Notes: generated by a model from the sequence alone, not told the origin. A stretch of 64,000 nucleotides of DNA from Streptomyces sp. NBC_00448 (GCF_036014115.1 NZ_CP107913.1:7371501-7435500); one strand, 5' to 3'; positions 35,938 through 44,574 are shown, counted from the stretch's first letter. Program-made: numbers and translations.

Positions 35938-36756
35938 GTGACGTCGATCGACAACACGGATCAGACGGTGGGCGCCGATCCGGTGGCTCCGGACGGCTCC
36001 GGCGGGTCCCAGCGGCTCGACGGGGCGGGCGGAGCCGACGGCGGAGCGCAGGGCACCGAGGAGGCGGCCCGCGCGGTCACCGAGGCGGCGCTCTTCGAGG
36101 CGTTCGGCGGGGTGCGCGGCATGGTGGAGACCACCGTGCCCGGGCTGGTCTTCGTGGCGATCTACACGGTCAACCACGACCTCAAGAGTTCCGCGATCGC
36201 CTCGCTCGCGCTGTCCGTGGTGATGGGCGTGGCCCGGCTGCTCAAGCGCGACACCCTCAAGCACGCCTTCAGCGGCGTGTTCGGGGTCGCCTTCGGCGCG
36301 GTCTTCGCGATGGTGTCGGGCAACGCGAAGAACTTCTACCTGCCGGGCATGCTCTACACCCTCGGCCTCGCGCTCGCCTACATCCTCACCGCCGCCGCCA
36401 AGGTGCCGCTGCTCGGTCTGATCCTCGGGCCGATCTTCAAGGAGAACCTCTCCTGGCGCACCCGCAACCCGGGCCGGCTGCGCGCGTACACCAAGGCGAG
36501 CTGGGCGTGGGGGCTGATCCTGCTCGCCAAGTCCGCGATCCTCTTCCCGCTCTACTGGTGGGGGAACGCCACCCAGCTCGGCTGGGTCAAGGTCGCGCTC
36601 GGCATCCCGCCGTTCCTGCTGTCGGTCTACCTGACCTGGATCTTCCTGGTGAAGGCGCCGCCGCCGATCGACGTGATCGCGGAGATGGAGGCGGCGGAAA
36701 AGGCCGAGAAGGCGGAGAAGGCCGAGAAGGAGCGCCAGGCGTCCGCGTCGTCCTGA
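35938..36756 (+). CDS. DUF3159 multi-pass membrane protein
   Basis: 272 aa from GTG at 35938, preceded by GGAG 4 bp after the OB-fold stop, so co-transcribed. A Gly/Asp-rich lead of about 45 residues precedes six hydrophobic segments (e.g. TTVPGLVFVAIYTVN, GVAFGAVFAMVSGN). The C-terminal tail has tandem AEKAEKAEKAEKE, a short charged repeat. Family function is unknown. Confidence 0.88.
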   Translation: MTSIDNTDQTVGADPVAPDGSGGSQRLDGAGGADGGAQGTEEAARAVTEAALFEAFGGVRGMVETTVPGLVFVAIYTVNHDLKSSAIASLALSVVMGVARLLKRDTLKHAFSGVFGVAFGAVFAMVSGNAKNFYLPGMLYTLGLALAYILTAAAKVPLLGLILGPIFKENLSWRTRNPGRLRAYTKASWAWGLILLAKSAILFPLYWWGNATQLGWVKVALGIPPFLLSVYLTWIFLVKAPPPIDVIAEMEAAEKAEKAEKAEKERQASASS

Positions 36757-36802
36757 CCGCCGGACCGCCCGACCGCCGGCGACACGGCCGAGCACCGCAC
36801 GT

Positions 36803-36844
36803 GCACAGAGCCCCGACCACCAAAGGTGGCCGGGGCCCCTGTGC
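36803..36844. terminator. Bidirectional hairpin after DUF3159 gene
   Basis: The nested stem pairs GCACAG with CTGTGC on the outside. Inside, GCCCCG-A-CCACC pairs with GGTGG-C-CGGGGC (one mismatch) around loop AAA. It lies between two converging operons. Confidence 0.8.
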
Positions 36845-36879
36845 GTGTCCGCGGGTCTACGCCCGCGGTCCGGTCCCGG

Positions 36880-37557
36880 CTACTCCTCGGCGGAGCCTTC
36901 CTGGACCGACAGCAGGTCCTCCAACTGCTCCTCGCGGTGCGGCGCCGCCACGAACAGCAGCTCGTCGCCGGCCTCCAGGGCGTCGTCCTTGGACGGCGTG
37001 AGCACCCGGTTGCCGCGGATGATCGTCACCAGCGAGGTGTCGGTCGGCCACTCCACGTCACCGACCCGGGTGCCGACGAGCGCGGCCTCCTCGGGCAGCG
37101 TCAACTCCACGAGGTTCGCGTCACCCTGGCTGAATCGCAGCAGCCGGACCAGGTCGCCGACGCTCACCGCCTCCTCGACCAGCGCCGACATCAGGCGCGG
37201 TGTGGAGACCGCGACGTCGACGCCCCAGGACTCGTTGAACAGCCACTCGTTCTTCGGGTTGTTGACGCGCGCGACGACCCGCGGGACGCCGTACTCGGTC
37301 TTGGCCAGCAGCGACACGACCAGGTTCACCTTGTCGTCGCCGGTGGCGGCGATCACCACGTTGCAGCGCTGCAGCGCGGCCTCGTCGAGCGAGGTGATCT
37401 CGCAGGCGTCGGCGAGCAGCCACTCCGCCTGCGGGACCCGCTCCACCGAGATGGACGTCGGGTTCTTGTCGACCAGCAGCACCTCGTGGCCGTTCTCCAG
37501 CAGCTCTCCGGCGATGGAGCGGCCGACCGCGCCGGCCCCGGCGATGGCGACCCTCAT
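36880..37557 (-). CDS. TrkA-type potassium-uptake regulatory protein (second of pair)
   Basis: 225 aa. The RCK_N Rossmann domain begins MRVAIAGAGAVGRSIAGELL (GxGxxG) with the acidic NAD-binding residue in VLLVDKNP. An RCK_C domain (about 140-215) follows. ATG overlaps the preceding gene's stop (ATGA), so the pair is co-translated. Such pairs (CeoB/CeoC type) gate potassium transporters in response to nucleotides such as NAD(H), ATP or c-di-AMP. The KimA-like transporter is encoded divergently next door. Confidence 0.9.
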   Translation of the reverse strand: MRVAIAGAGAVGRSIAGELLENGHEVLLVDKNPTSISVERVPQAEWLLADACEITSLDEAALQRCNVVIAATGDDKVNLVVSLLAKTEYGVPRVVARVNNPKNEWLFNESWGVDVAVSTPRLMSALVEEAVSVGDLVRLLRFSQGDANLVELTLPEEAALVGTRVGDVEWPTDTSLVTIIRGNRVLTPSKDDALEAGDELLFVAAPHREEQLEDLLSVQEGSAEE

Positions 37558-38222
37558 GACTGCGCCTCCTCGGGCCCCTTGGCGAACGCGGCCTCGACGT
37601 CGGCGACACCGTCGGTGCGCATCATGACGTGCACGAGGTCGCCTTCCTGGAGCACCGTCTGCGAGGTCGGGAGCATGGCCTCGCCGAGCCGGGTGAGGAA
37701 CGCCACACGGACGCCGGTCTCGTCCTGGAGCCGGCTCACCTTGTGGCCGATCCAGGCGGCGGACGTGTGCACCTCGGCGAGCTGCACCCCGCCGCTGGGG
37801 TCGCGCCACAGCGGCTCCGCGCCCGACGGGAGCAGCCGGCGCAGCATCTGGTCGGCGGTCCACCGCACGGTGGCCACCGTCGGGATGCCCAGGCGCTGGT
37901 AGACCTCGGCACGCTTGGGGTCGTAGATCCGCGCTGCCACGTTCTCGATGCCGAACATCTCGCGGGCCACCCGGGCCGCGATGATGTTGGAGTTGTCGCC
38001 GCTGCTCACGGCCGCGAAGGCGCCCGCCTCCTCGATACCGGCCTCACGCAGCGTGTCCTGGTCGAACCCGACTCCGGTCACCCGGCGCCCGCCGAACCCG
38101 GAGCCGAGGCGGCGGAACGCCGTCGGGTCCTGGTCGATCACCGCGACCGTATGACCATGCTGTTCGAGGGAGTGCGCGAGAGCTGAACCCACTCGCCCGC
38201 ATCCCATAATCACGACGTGCAC
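37554..38222 (-). CDS. TrkA-type potassium-uptake regulatory protein (first of pair)
   Basis: 222 aa from GTG at 38222, chosen for GGAAGGA just upstream; an ATG at 38246 is possible. RCK_N with VIMGCGRVGSALAHSLE and VAVIDQDP; conserved AARIYDPKRAEVYQRLG; RCK_C domain at about 135-215. Its 4-bp overlap with the second TrkA-like gene indicates a dimeric or heteromeric gating ring. Confidence 0.9.
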   Translation of the reverse strand: MHVVIMGCGRVGSALAHSLEQHGHTVAVIDQDPTAFRRLGSGFGGRRVTGVGFDQDTLREAGIEEAGAFAAVSSGDNSNIIAARVAREMFGIENVAARIYDPKRAEVYQRLGIPTVATVRWTADQMLRRLLPSGAEPLWRDPSGGVQLAEVHTSAAWIGHKVSRLQDETGVRVAFLTRLGEAMLPTSQTVLQEGDLVHVMMRTDGVADVEAAFAKGPEEAQS

Positions 38223-38247
38223 GACCGTCCTTCCGGCTGCCAACATT

Positions 38248-38276
38248 TGACGACTGAGTCTGACGACTGCTGAGTC
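38248..38276. repeat. Direct repeat TGACGACTGAGTC in divergent trkA/kimA region
   Basis: TGACGACTGAGTC (38248-38260) is followed at once by TGACGACTGCTGAGTC (38261-38276), the same unit with a 3-bp insertion. A degenerate CGACTGATGCGACT follows. It lies 26 bp before the TrkA pair start and 194 bp before the transporter. Confidence 0.5.
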
Positions 38277-38457
38277 CGACTGATGCGACTAGGACCGTGA
38301 AACCAGGAGCCGTCGTCGTAAAAGTTGGTCCAAGACTCTCAGACCGGGGGCTCAAGCTCCACACGCGCGGGGTGGCGTAGAAGTTCCGTGGGAGCGGGGG
38401 CGCAGGTTCTTCACACTCGGTCCGGTACTCGGGCGCACGGGTGGCATGCCCATCCCT

Positions 38458-38463
38458 TAACAT
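38458..38463 (+). promoter_or_regulatory. Probable -10 box of leaderless KimA-like gene
   Basis: TAACAT lies 6 bp before the GTG at 38470, with no ribosome-binding site between. No -35 is recognisable. Confidence 0.4.
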
Positions 38464-38469
38464 CGCGGG

Positions 38470-40536
38470 GTGTCCAAACTGACCGACCTGCCGAAACGGA
38501 TTCTGATCGGCCGGGCGTTGCGCAGCGACAGGCTGGGCGAGACGCTGCTGCCCAAGCGGCTCGCGCTCCCCGTCTTCGCCTCCGACCCGCTCTCCTCGGT
38601 CGCCTACGCGCCCGGTGAGGTGCTGCTGGTCCTTTCGATCGCCGGCATCTCCTCCTACCACTTCAGCCCGTGGATCGCGGTCGCGGTGGTGGTGCTGATG
38701 TTCACCGTGGTCGCCTCCTACCGGCAGAACGTGCACGCCTACCCCTCCGGCGGCGGCGACTACGAGGTCGCCACCACCAACCTGGGGCCGAAGGCGGGTC
38801 TCACCGTCGCCAGCGCGCTGATGGTCGACTACGTGCTCACCGTCGCGGTGTCGGTCTCGTCCGGCATCGAGAACCTGGGCTCCGCGGTGCCGTTCTTCGT
38901 CACCCACAAGGTGCTCGGCGCCGTCGGCATGATCGTGGTGCTGATGCTGATGAACCTGCGCGGGGTACGGGAGTCGGGCACGATCTTCGCGATCCCGACC
39001 TACGCCTTCGTCTTCGGCGTCTTCTGCATGATCGCCTGGGGCATCTTCAAGATCGCCACCGGACACGACATGAACGCGCCGACCGCGCACTACACGATCC
39101 ACGCCGAGTCACCGGGCCTCGGCGGATTCGCTCTGGTCTTCCTGCTGTTGCGGGCCTTCTCCTCCGGATGTGCGGCGCTCACCGGTGTCGAGGCGATCAG
39201 CAACGGCGTGCCGGCCTTCCGGAAGCCCAAGTCGAAGAACGCCGCCACCACGCTGGCGGCCATGGGCCTGCTGGCGGTCACGATGTTCTGCGGGATCATC
39301 GCGCTGGCGATGAACACCCACGTGCGGATGGCCCAGAACCCGGCCACCGACCTGCTCAACCACGGCAAGCCGCTCGGCAGCCACTACACCCAGGACCCGG
39401 TGATCGCGCAGGTCGCCGAGGCGGTCTTCGGGCACAACTCGATCCCGTTCATCTTCCTGGCCGCGGTCACCGCGCTGGTGCTCTTCCTCGCCGCGAACAC
39501 CGCCTACAACGGCTTCCCGGTGCTCGGCTCGATCCTCGCGCAGGACCGCTACCTGCCCCGGCAACTGCACACCCGCGGCGACCGGCTCGCCTTCTCCAAC
39601 GGCATCGTGCTGCTGGCCGGCTTCGCCGCCGTGCTGGTCTACATCTACGGCGCGAACTCCACCCGGCTCATCCAGCTCTACATCGTCGGCGTCTTCGTCT
39701 CCTTCACGCTCAGCCAGACCGGCATGGTGCGGCACTGGAACCGCCATCTGCGCACCGAGACCGACCCGGCCAAGCGCCGCCACATGCACCGCTCCCGCGC
39801 GATCAACACCTTCGGCGCCTTCCTCACCGGCCTGGTGCTGGTGATCGTGCTGCTCACCAAGTTCACCCACGGGGCCTGGGTCGCGGTGCTCGGCATGGTG
39901 ATCTTCTTCGCCACCATGACCGCGATCCGCCGGCACTACACCCGCGTCGCCGAGGAGATCGCCGCCGACGACGAGCCCGGCGACGACTACGTCCGCCCGT
40001 CCCGGGTGCACTCCATCGTGCTGGTCTCCAAGCTGCACAAGCCCACCCTGCGCGCCCTGTCCTACGCCAAGTTGATGCGCTCCGACAGCCTCGAAGCCCT
40101 CAGCATCAACGTCGACCCCCAGGACACCAAGGCGCTGCAGGCCGAGTGGCAGAGCCACGGGATCGATGTGCCGCTGAAGGTCCTCGACTCGCCCTACCGC
40201 GAGATCACCCGCCCGATCATCGACTACGTCAAGGGCCTGCGCCGCGACAGCCCCCGCGACGTGGTCAGCGTCTACATTCCCGAGTACGTCGTCGGCCACT
40301 GGTACGAGCACCTGCTGCACAACCAGAGCGCGCTGCGGCTCAAGGGCCGGCTGCTGTTCAGCCCCGGCGTCATGGTGACCTCCGTGCCCTGGCAGCTCGA
40401 CTCCTCGGAGGCGGCCCGCGCGCGTGCCCGCCGCCGTGCGGACTGGAGCGCGCCCGGTTCCATCCGCCGCGGTCCGGTCGGGCCGCCGCGGTCCGACCAC
40501 CGCGAGCACACCACCCCGGGGAGCGGGCAGAAGTAG
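38470..40536 (+). CDS. APC-superfamily potassium transporter, KimA-like
   Basis: 688 aa from GTG at 38470. The N-terminus FASDPLSSVAYAPGEVLLVL matches the KimA (formerly YdaO) group of high-affinity potassium/proton symporters, which differ from ordinary amino-acid permeases. Twelve TM helices cover about 35-490; the cytoplasmic domain (about 500-640, starting RVHSIVLVSKLHKPTLRAL) is the dimerising, c-di-AMP-binding region in characterised members. A basic Arg-rich tail follows. The divergent TrkA-type pair supports potassium as the substrate. Often annotated only as amino-acid permease. Confidence 0.82.
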   Translation: MSKLTDLPKRILIGRALRSDRLGETLLPKRLALPVFASDPLSSVAYAPGEVLLVLSIAGISSYHFSPWIAVAVVVLMFTVVASYRQNVHAYPSGGGDYEVATTNLGPKAGLTVASALMVDYVLTVAVSVSSGIENLGSAVPFFVTHKVLGAVGMIVVLMLMNLRGVRESGTIFAIPTYAFVFGVFCMIAWGIFKIATGHDMNAPTAHYTIHAESPGLGGFALVFLLLRAFSSGCAALTGVEAISNGVPAFRKPKSKNAATTLAAMGLLAVTMFCGIIALAMNTHVRMAQNPATDLLNHGKPLGSHYTQDPVIAQVAEAVFGHNSIPFIFLAAVTALVLFLAANTAYNGFPVLGSILAQDRYLPRQLHTRGDRLAFSNGIVLLAGFAAVLVYIYGANSTRLIQLYIVGVFVSFTLSQTGMVRHWNRHLRTETDPAKRRHMHRSRAINTFGAFLTGLVLVIVLLTKFTHGAWVAVLGMVIFFATMTAIRRHYTRVAEEIAADDEPGDDYVRPSRVHSIVLVSKLHKPTLRALSYAKLMRSDSLEALSINVDPQDTKALQAEWQSHGIDVPLKVLDSPYREITRPIIDYVKGLRRDSPRDVVSVYIPEYVVGHWYEHLLHNQSALRLKGRLLFSPGVMVTSVPWQLDSSEAARARARRRADWSAPGSIRRGPVGPPRSDHREHTTPGSGQK

Positions 40537-40587
40537 CCGGCGGCCCGACGACGGCCGCGGGTGGGCGGCCCGGGTGGTCGGCTGGGT

Positions 40588-40700
40588 TCGGTCGGTCGGT
40601 CGTGGGCGGGCGGGCAGGCGGTCGCGGGCGGTCGGTCGCGGGCGGTCGGTCGCGGTAGATCGGTCGGTCGTCGCGGTCCGTCGGTCGCGGGCGGTCAGCG
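40588..40700. repeat. Low-complexity GGTCGGTCGCGGGC repeat tract
   Basis: A degenerate tandem repeat built on a 14-bp unit (GGTCGGTCGCGGGC, with GGTC and GCGG sub-repeats) fills most of the 258-bp gap between the transporter and the methyltransferase gene. No hairpin or gene is evident. Confidence 0.7.
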
Positions 40701-40794
40701 GCGGGTGGGCGCGCACGTAGACTGGGCGGTCGCCGTCCCCCCGCCGACCAGACCGGCGACCCGCCTCGCCGTCCACCCCAGGAGCAGCGCCGCC

Positions 40795-42144
40795 ATGCAG
40801 ACCGATTCCGCCCCCTCGCTGGTCGGCCACGAGTTCGAGGTCGAGGTCGGGCCGGTCGCACACGGCGGCCACTGCGTGGCCCGCACCGAGGCCGGACAGG
40901 TGCTCTTCGTCCGGCACGCCCTGCCCGGTGAGCGGGTCGTGGCCCGCGTCACCGAGGGCGACCAGGACTCCCGCTTCCTGCGCGCCGACGCCGTACGCGT
41001 CCTGGAGCCCGGCAAGGACCGTGTCGAGCCGCCCTGCCCGTTCTCGGGACCGGGCCGCTGCGGCGGCTGCGACTGGCAGCACGCCACCCCCGGCGCCCAG
41101 CGACGGCTCAAGGCCGCCGTACTCACCGAACAGCTCGCCCGGCTGGCCGGCCTCACCCCCGAGGAAGCAGGCTGGGACGGCACCGTCGCGCCCGCGCCCG
41201 GCGACAAGGTGAGCCAGGCCGACCTGGACGCCGGCGCCCCCGCCGTGCCCGCCTGGCGCACCCGCGTGCAGTACGCGATCGACGCCGAGGGGCGGGCCGG
41301 GCTGCGCAAGCACCGCTCGCACGACGTCGAGGTGATCGACCACTGCCTGATCGCCGCGCCCGGGGTCAGCGAACTCGGCGTCGAGGACCGCAACTGGCCG
41401 CAGATCGCCACCGTCGAGGCGATCGCCGCCACCGGCTCCCACGACCGCCAGGTCGTGCTCACCCCGCGGCCCGGCGGCCGGCTGCCGATCGTCGAACTCG
41501 ACAAGCCGGTGTCCGTCCAGCGCATCGGCGAGCGGGACCACGCCGTGCACCGCGTGCACGGCCGCCCGTTCGTCCGCGAGCGCGCCGCCGGCCGCACCTG
41601 GCGGGTCGGCGACGGCGGTTTCTGGCAGGTGCACCCGAAGGCCGCCGACGTCCTGGTCGAGGCCGTCATGCAGGGCCTGATGCCGCGCAAGGGCGACATG
41701 GCGCTCGACCTGTACTGCGGGGTCGGCCTCTTCGCGGGAGCGCTCGCCGAACGTGTCGGGGAGCGCGGCGCGGTGCTCGGCGTCGAGTCCGCCAAGCGTG
41801 CGGTCGAGGACGCCCGGCACAACCTCCAGGACCTCGACCGGGTCAGGATCGAGCACGGCAAGGTCGAGCAGGTGCTGCCCCGTACCGGCATCACCGAGGC
41901 CGACCTCGTGGTCCTCGACCCGCCGCGGGCCGGTGCCGGCCATGCCACTGTCCGGCAGATCGCCTCGCTCGACGCCCGCCGTATTGCCTATGTCGCGTGC
42001 GACCCCGCGGCCCTGGCCCGGGACCTGGCGTGGTTCGCCGAGGAGGGCTACCGCCCGTTGCGGCTGCTGGCCTTCGACCTCTTCCCGTTCACCCACCACA
42101 TGGAGTGCGTGGCGATCCTGGGCCCGACCGCGAAGACCTCCTGA
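40795..42144 (+). CDS. Class I SAM-dependent RNA (uracil-5) methyltransferase, TrmA/RumA family
   Basis: 449 aa from ATG at 40795 (GGAG at 40780-40783). An N-terminal TRAM domain (about 10-70) precedes a possible [4Fe-4S] cluster formed by C81, C89, C92 and C184, as in RumA. The SAM-binding region has LDLYCGVGLFAG; the catalytic nucleophile is C402 in YVACDPAALARDL, and the general-base Glu lies in THHMECVA. It methylates a uridine in rRNA or tRNA. Which position cannot be told from the sequence. Confidence 0.9.
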   Translation: MQTDSAPSLVGHEFEVEVGPVAHGGHCVARTEAGQVLFVRHALPGERVVARVTEGDQDSRFLRADAVRVLEPGKDRVEPPCPFSGPGRCGGCDWQHATPGAQRRLKAAVLTEQLARLAGLTPEEAGWDGTVAPAPGDKVSQADLDAGAPAVPAWRTRVQYAIDAEGRAGLRKHRSHDVEVIDHCLIAAPGVSELGVEDRNWPQIATVEAIAATGSHDRQVVLTPRPGGRLPIVELDKPVSVQRIGERDHAVHRVHGRPFVRERAAGRTWRVGDGGFWQVHPKAADVLVEAVMQGLMPRKGDMALDLYCGVGLFAGALAERVGERGAVLGVESAKRAVEDARHNLQDLDRVRIEHGKVEQVLPRTGITEADLVVLDPPRAGAGHATVRQIASLDARRIAYVACDPAALARDLAWFAEEGYRPLRLLAFDLFPFTHHMECVAILGPTAKTS

Positions 42145-42197
42145 CCCGCGGGTCGCGCGGGCTCGGACGCCGGGCGAGGCCCGGAGCGGCGCGGGGG

Positions 42198-42313
42198 CGC
42201 AAGCACATCGGCAACGTGTTCCTCAAGCTCGGCCTGCCGCAGAGCGACAGCGACCCCGCAGGGTGCTCACGATCTCCGTGGTCCTCGCGGCGTCGCGGCC
42301 TTCGCCTGCCTGA
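42198..42313 (+). pseudogene. Remnant of a LuxR/NarL-type helix-turn-helix gene
   Basis: One frame reads KHIGNVFLKLGLPQSDSD (from 42201), the recognition helix and following turn of NarL-family response regulators. After it, a shift to another frame continues RRVLTISVVLAA and ends at a TGA at 42311-42313, as the C-terminal helix of such proteins does. No upstream domain or start remains. It is best explained as a decayed gene fragment. Confidence 0.7.
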
Positions 42314-42320
42314 ACACGAG

Positions 42321-42338
42321 ATCCCTCACGCGAGGGAT
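42321..42338. terminator. Palindrome ATCCCTC-N4-GAGGGAT
   Basis: Perfect 7-bp arms with spacer ACGC, 8 bp after the pseudogene stop. A near-identical palindrome occurs at 56084-56101. It may be a small terminator or a protein site. Confidence 0.4.
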
Positions 42339-42531
42339 GAGCGCCGGACCGGCGAGCCGCGCCGTACGGCCGGGGGAGTCCACGGCGCCAACTCCCCTTT
42401 GGTTCCCGCGTGTTGCGGCGACCGGTCGGCGTCTCGCACGGCTTGACGCCGGGCTCCCGCGGGCTCCCGATCCGTGGATCTGCCTGCCGCGCGCGCCGTG
42501 CCCGCGCGGAAGTCCTTGCTGCCCGGTCCTC

Positions 42532-42560
42532 TTGACGGGGCACCACCTCACTCGTAGGGT
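42532..42560 (+). promoter_or_regulatory. Sialidase promoter, TTGACG-N17-TAGGGT
   Basis: -35 TTGACG (42532-42537) and -10 TAGGGT (42555-42560) with an optimal 17-bp spacer match the principal vegetative sigma factor. Predicted +1 is near 42567, just before the operator. Confidence 0.75.
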
Positions 42561-42612
42561 CCCGGACAACCGACATCTGATGTCGTTCATCAGTTATCAG
42601 ATGTTGTCCGGG
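42561..42612. promoter_or_regulatory. GntR operator region of the sialidase gene
   Basis: The palindrome CGACATC-T-GATGTCG (42571-42585) contains the shared core ACATCTGATGT. A second, weaker half-site pair, ATCAGTTATCAGAT (42589-42602), follows. The whole is framed by a long inverted repeat CCCGGACAAC (42561-42570) and GTTGTCCGGG (42603-42612). A repressor bound here would block transcription just after +1. Confidence 0.7.
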
Positions 42613-42684
42613 AGTTCGCGCTGTTCCGGCGCCGTGCACCGGCCGTCCGTCGATCCAGCACCCCCACCCCCCGAGGAGCCCGCT

Positions 42685-44574
42685 GTGACCGAAAGATCCC
42701 CGCGCATCCGTCCGCCGCGCCGGAAGGAGCGGCCGGCGCGGACCGCGCACCGGAAGGCGTCGCCACAACGGCTGTTGCTGCTGCTGGTCGCCGTACTGGC
42801 CGCCCTGGTGGCGCCGTTGGCCACCGCGGCGCCCGGCAGCGCCGCCACCGGAACCCAGTCGGCGGTGGGCAGCCAGGACTGCAACAGCAGCAGAATCCGG
42901 TTGGAGTTGCTCAACCCGACCGCGTCGGCGACCACGTTCACCGTGACGTGGAGCGGGTACGGCAGTTGGACGCCCTCGGTCGCCGCGGGCGACCGCACCG
43001 ACCTGTTCTTCACCAAGCCCGGCGGCACCGCGTACTCCTTCCACGTCACCACCCCGCAGGGCCTGGACACCACCGTGGCCGGCACGCTCGACTGCAGTAC
43101 GGCCCTGGGGGCGCAGGTCAGCCTGGACTGCCCGCGCACCACGGACGGTTCGCAGCCCGCCACCCATGTGCTGCGGATGACGCTGGTCAACCACTCCGCC
43201 GCCGCGCAGGTGTTCACCGTCGCCTGGCCCGGCCGCAGCGGCAGCGCTTGGACGCGGACGGTCGCGGCCGGCGCTTCGGACGCCACGCTGCTGTGGACGG
43301 TGCCGAACGGCACGCCTTACTCGTTCACCACGACGACGGCGAGCGGCTTCAGCCGTACCGAGTCGGGCGCCGCGACCTGCGGCCTGGCGGCCGGCACGCC
43401 GGGGATGAACGCGCAGACGCTCTTCAGCACGACGACCCCGATCGAGGGGCTCAACCGGCTGTCCGCCGACGGCTCGACGTATGAGACGTACACCGGCACC
43501 GTGGCCTCGGTCCGTATCCCCGCGATGGCGGTCACGAACTCCGGCACGGTCCTGGCGATGGCCGACGCCCGGGTGGACGGCAACTCCGACCTCGGCGGCG
43601 GCACCAACAACATCCAGACGGTCATGCGGCGCAGCACCGACGGCGGCGCGACCTGGTCCACGCCGAAGGTGGTGCTGCACGCGCCGACCACCAGCGAGGG
43701 CTACGGCGACGCGAGCCTGCTGGTCGACCGGACCGCGGGCCCGCACGGCACGGTCTACCTCTTCGACAACTACTCGCCCGCCCCCGGGGTGGGCTACTAC
43801 GGTTCCGCGGCCGGCTCCAACTCGGCGACCGACACCACCGCCATGCACATCCGCTATATCACCTCGACCGACGACGGTCTGACCTGGAGCGCTCCGGTCG
43901 ACCTCAACCCGCAGGTGAAGAGCGTGAGTTGGGCGGGCATGTTCGCCTCGTCGGGGCACGGCATCCAGCTGGCGAGCGGTCGCCTGGTGCAGCCGATCGT
44001 CTACCGGGAGGACGGCGCCGACCACGCCGCCGACATCTACTCCGACGACCACGGCGCCACCTGGCACGCCGGCCCCGCGGCCGCGACCGGCGTCAACGAG
44101 AGCAAGGTCATCCAGCGCGGCGACGGCAAGGTGGTGCAGAACCTCCGCTCGAACAGCGGCGGCAACCGCTGGTACGCCACCGCCGGCGACGCCTCGCCGG
44201 CCGGTGCGACCGACGTGGCCAGTGACTTCGGCCCGGCCTGGAACTCCGGTCTGGTCGACCCGGGTTGCAACGCCGACGAGATCTCCTACCTCAAGCCGAC
44301 CCAGGTGGGCCCGACCGGGTCCCCGCTCACCACCCCGGTCACCCTGGCGAGCAACAACGCCTCGGCGAGCAGCCGTTCGGAGCTGACGGTGCGGGTCAGC
44401 CAGGACGACGGGGCGAGTTGGCCCTACCAGGCCCTGGTCAAGTCCGGGGACGCGGGCTACTCGACGCTCGCCGTCCTGGGCAGCGGCGCGGCCGCCGACC
44501 TCTACGAGATCGGCGACACCGGCGGCATCGTCTACTCCGACTTCACCCTCGACTGGGCGAAGCAGGACCACTGA
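42685..44574 (+). CDS. nanH: Secreted sialidase (exo-alpha-sialidase, GH33)
   Basis: It releases terminal sialic acid from glycoconjugates outside the cell. 629 aa from GTG at 42685, with GAGGAG upstream. A basic N-terminus (RRKERPAR) and a hydrophobic core near 35-50 form the signal peptide. Two tandem Cys-containing beta-sandwich repeats (about 55-140 and 142-235) follow. The six-bladed propeller starts at about 245 with the FRIP-like VRIPAMAV (catalytic Arg). Asp-boxes are RRSTDGGATWS, TSTDDGLTWS, YSDDHGATWH and VSQDDGASWP. It overlaps the convergent esterase gene by 32 bp at the 3' end. Confidence 0.9.
   Translation: MTERSPRIRPPRRKERPARTAHRKASPQRLLLLLVAVLAALVAPLATAAPGSAATGTQSAVGSQDCNSSRIRLELLNPTASATTFTVTWSGYGSWTPSVAAGDRTDLFFTKPGGTAYSFHVTTPQGLDTTVAGTLDCSTALGAQVSLDCPRTTDGSQPATHVLRMTLVNHSAAAQVFTVAWPGRSGSAWTRTVAAGASDATLLWTVPNGTPYSFTTTTASGFSRTESGAATCGLAAGTPGMNAQTLFSTTTPIEGLNRLSADGSTYETYTGTVASVRIPAMAVTNSGTVLAMADARVDGNSDLGGGTNNIQTVMRRSTDGGATWSTPKVVLHAPTTSEGYGDASLLVDRTAGPHGTVYLFDNYSPAPGVGYYGSAAGSNSATDTTAMHIRYITSTDDGLTWSAPVDLNPQVKSVSWAGMFASSGHGIQLASGRLVQPIVYREDGADHAADIYSDDHGATWHAGPAAATGVNESKVIQRGDGKVVQNLRSNSGGNRWYATAGDASPAGATDVASDFGPAWNSGLVDPGCNADEISYLKPTQVGPTGSPLTTPVTLASNNASASSRSELTVRVSQDDGASWPYQALVKSGDAGYSTLAVLGSGAAADLYEIGDTGGIVYSDFTLDWAKQDH

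Noticed and set aside
38223..38469. c-di-AMP (ydaO-type) riboswitch before the KimA-like gene
   Set aside because: Such genes often carry one in Firmicutes, but I cannot find the conserved core, and the gene looks leaderless.
42198..42313. Functional small LuxR-type regulator
   Set aside because: The helix-turn-helix is split over two frames and lacks a start codon, receiver domain and ribosome site.
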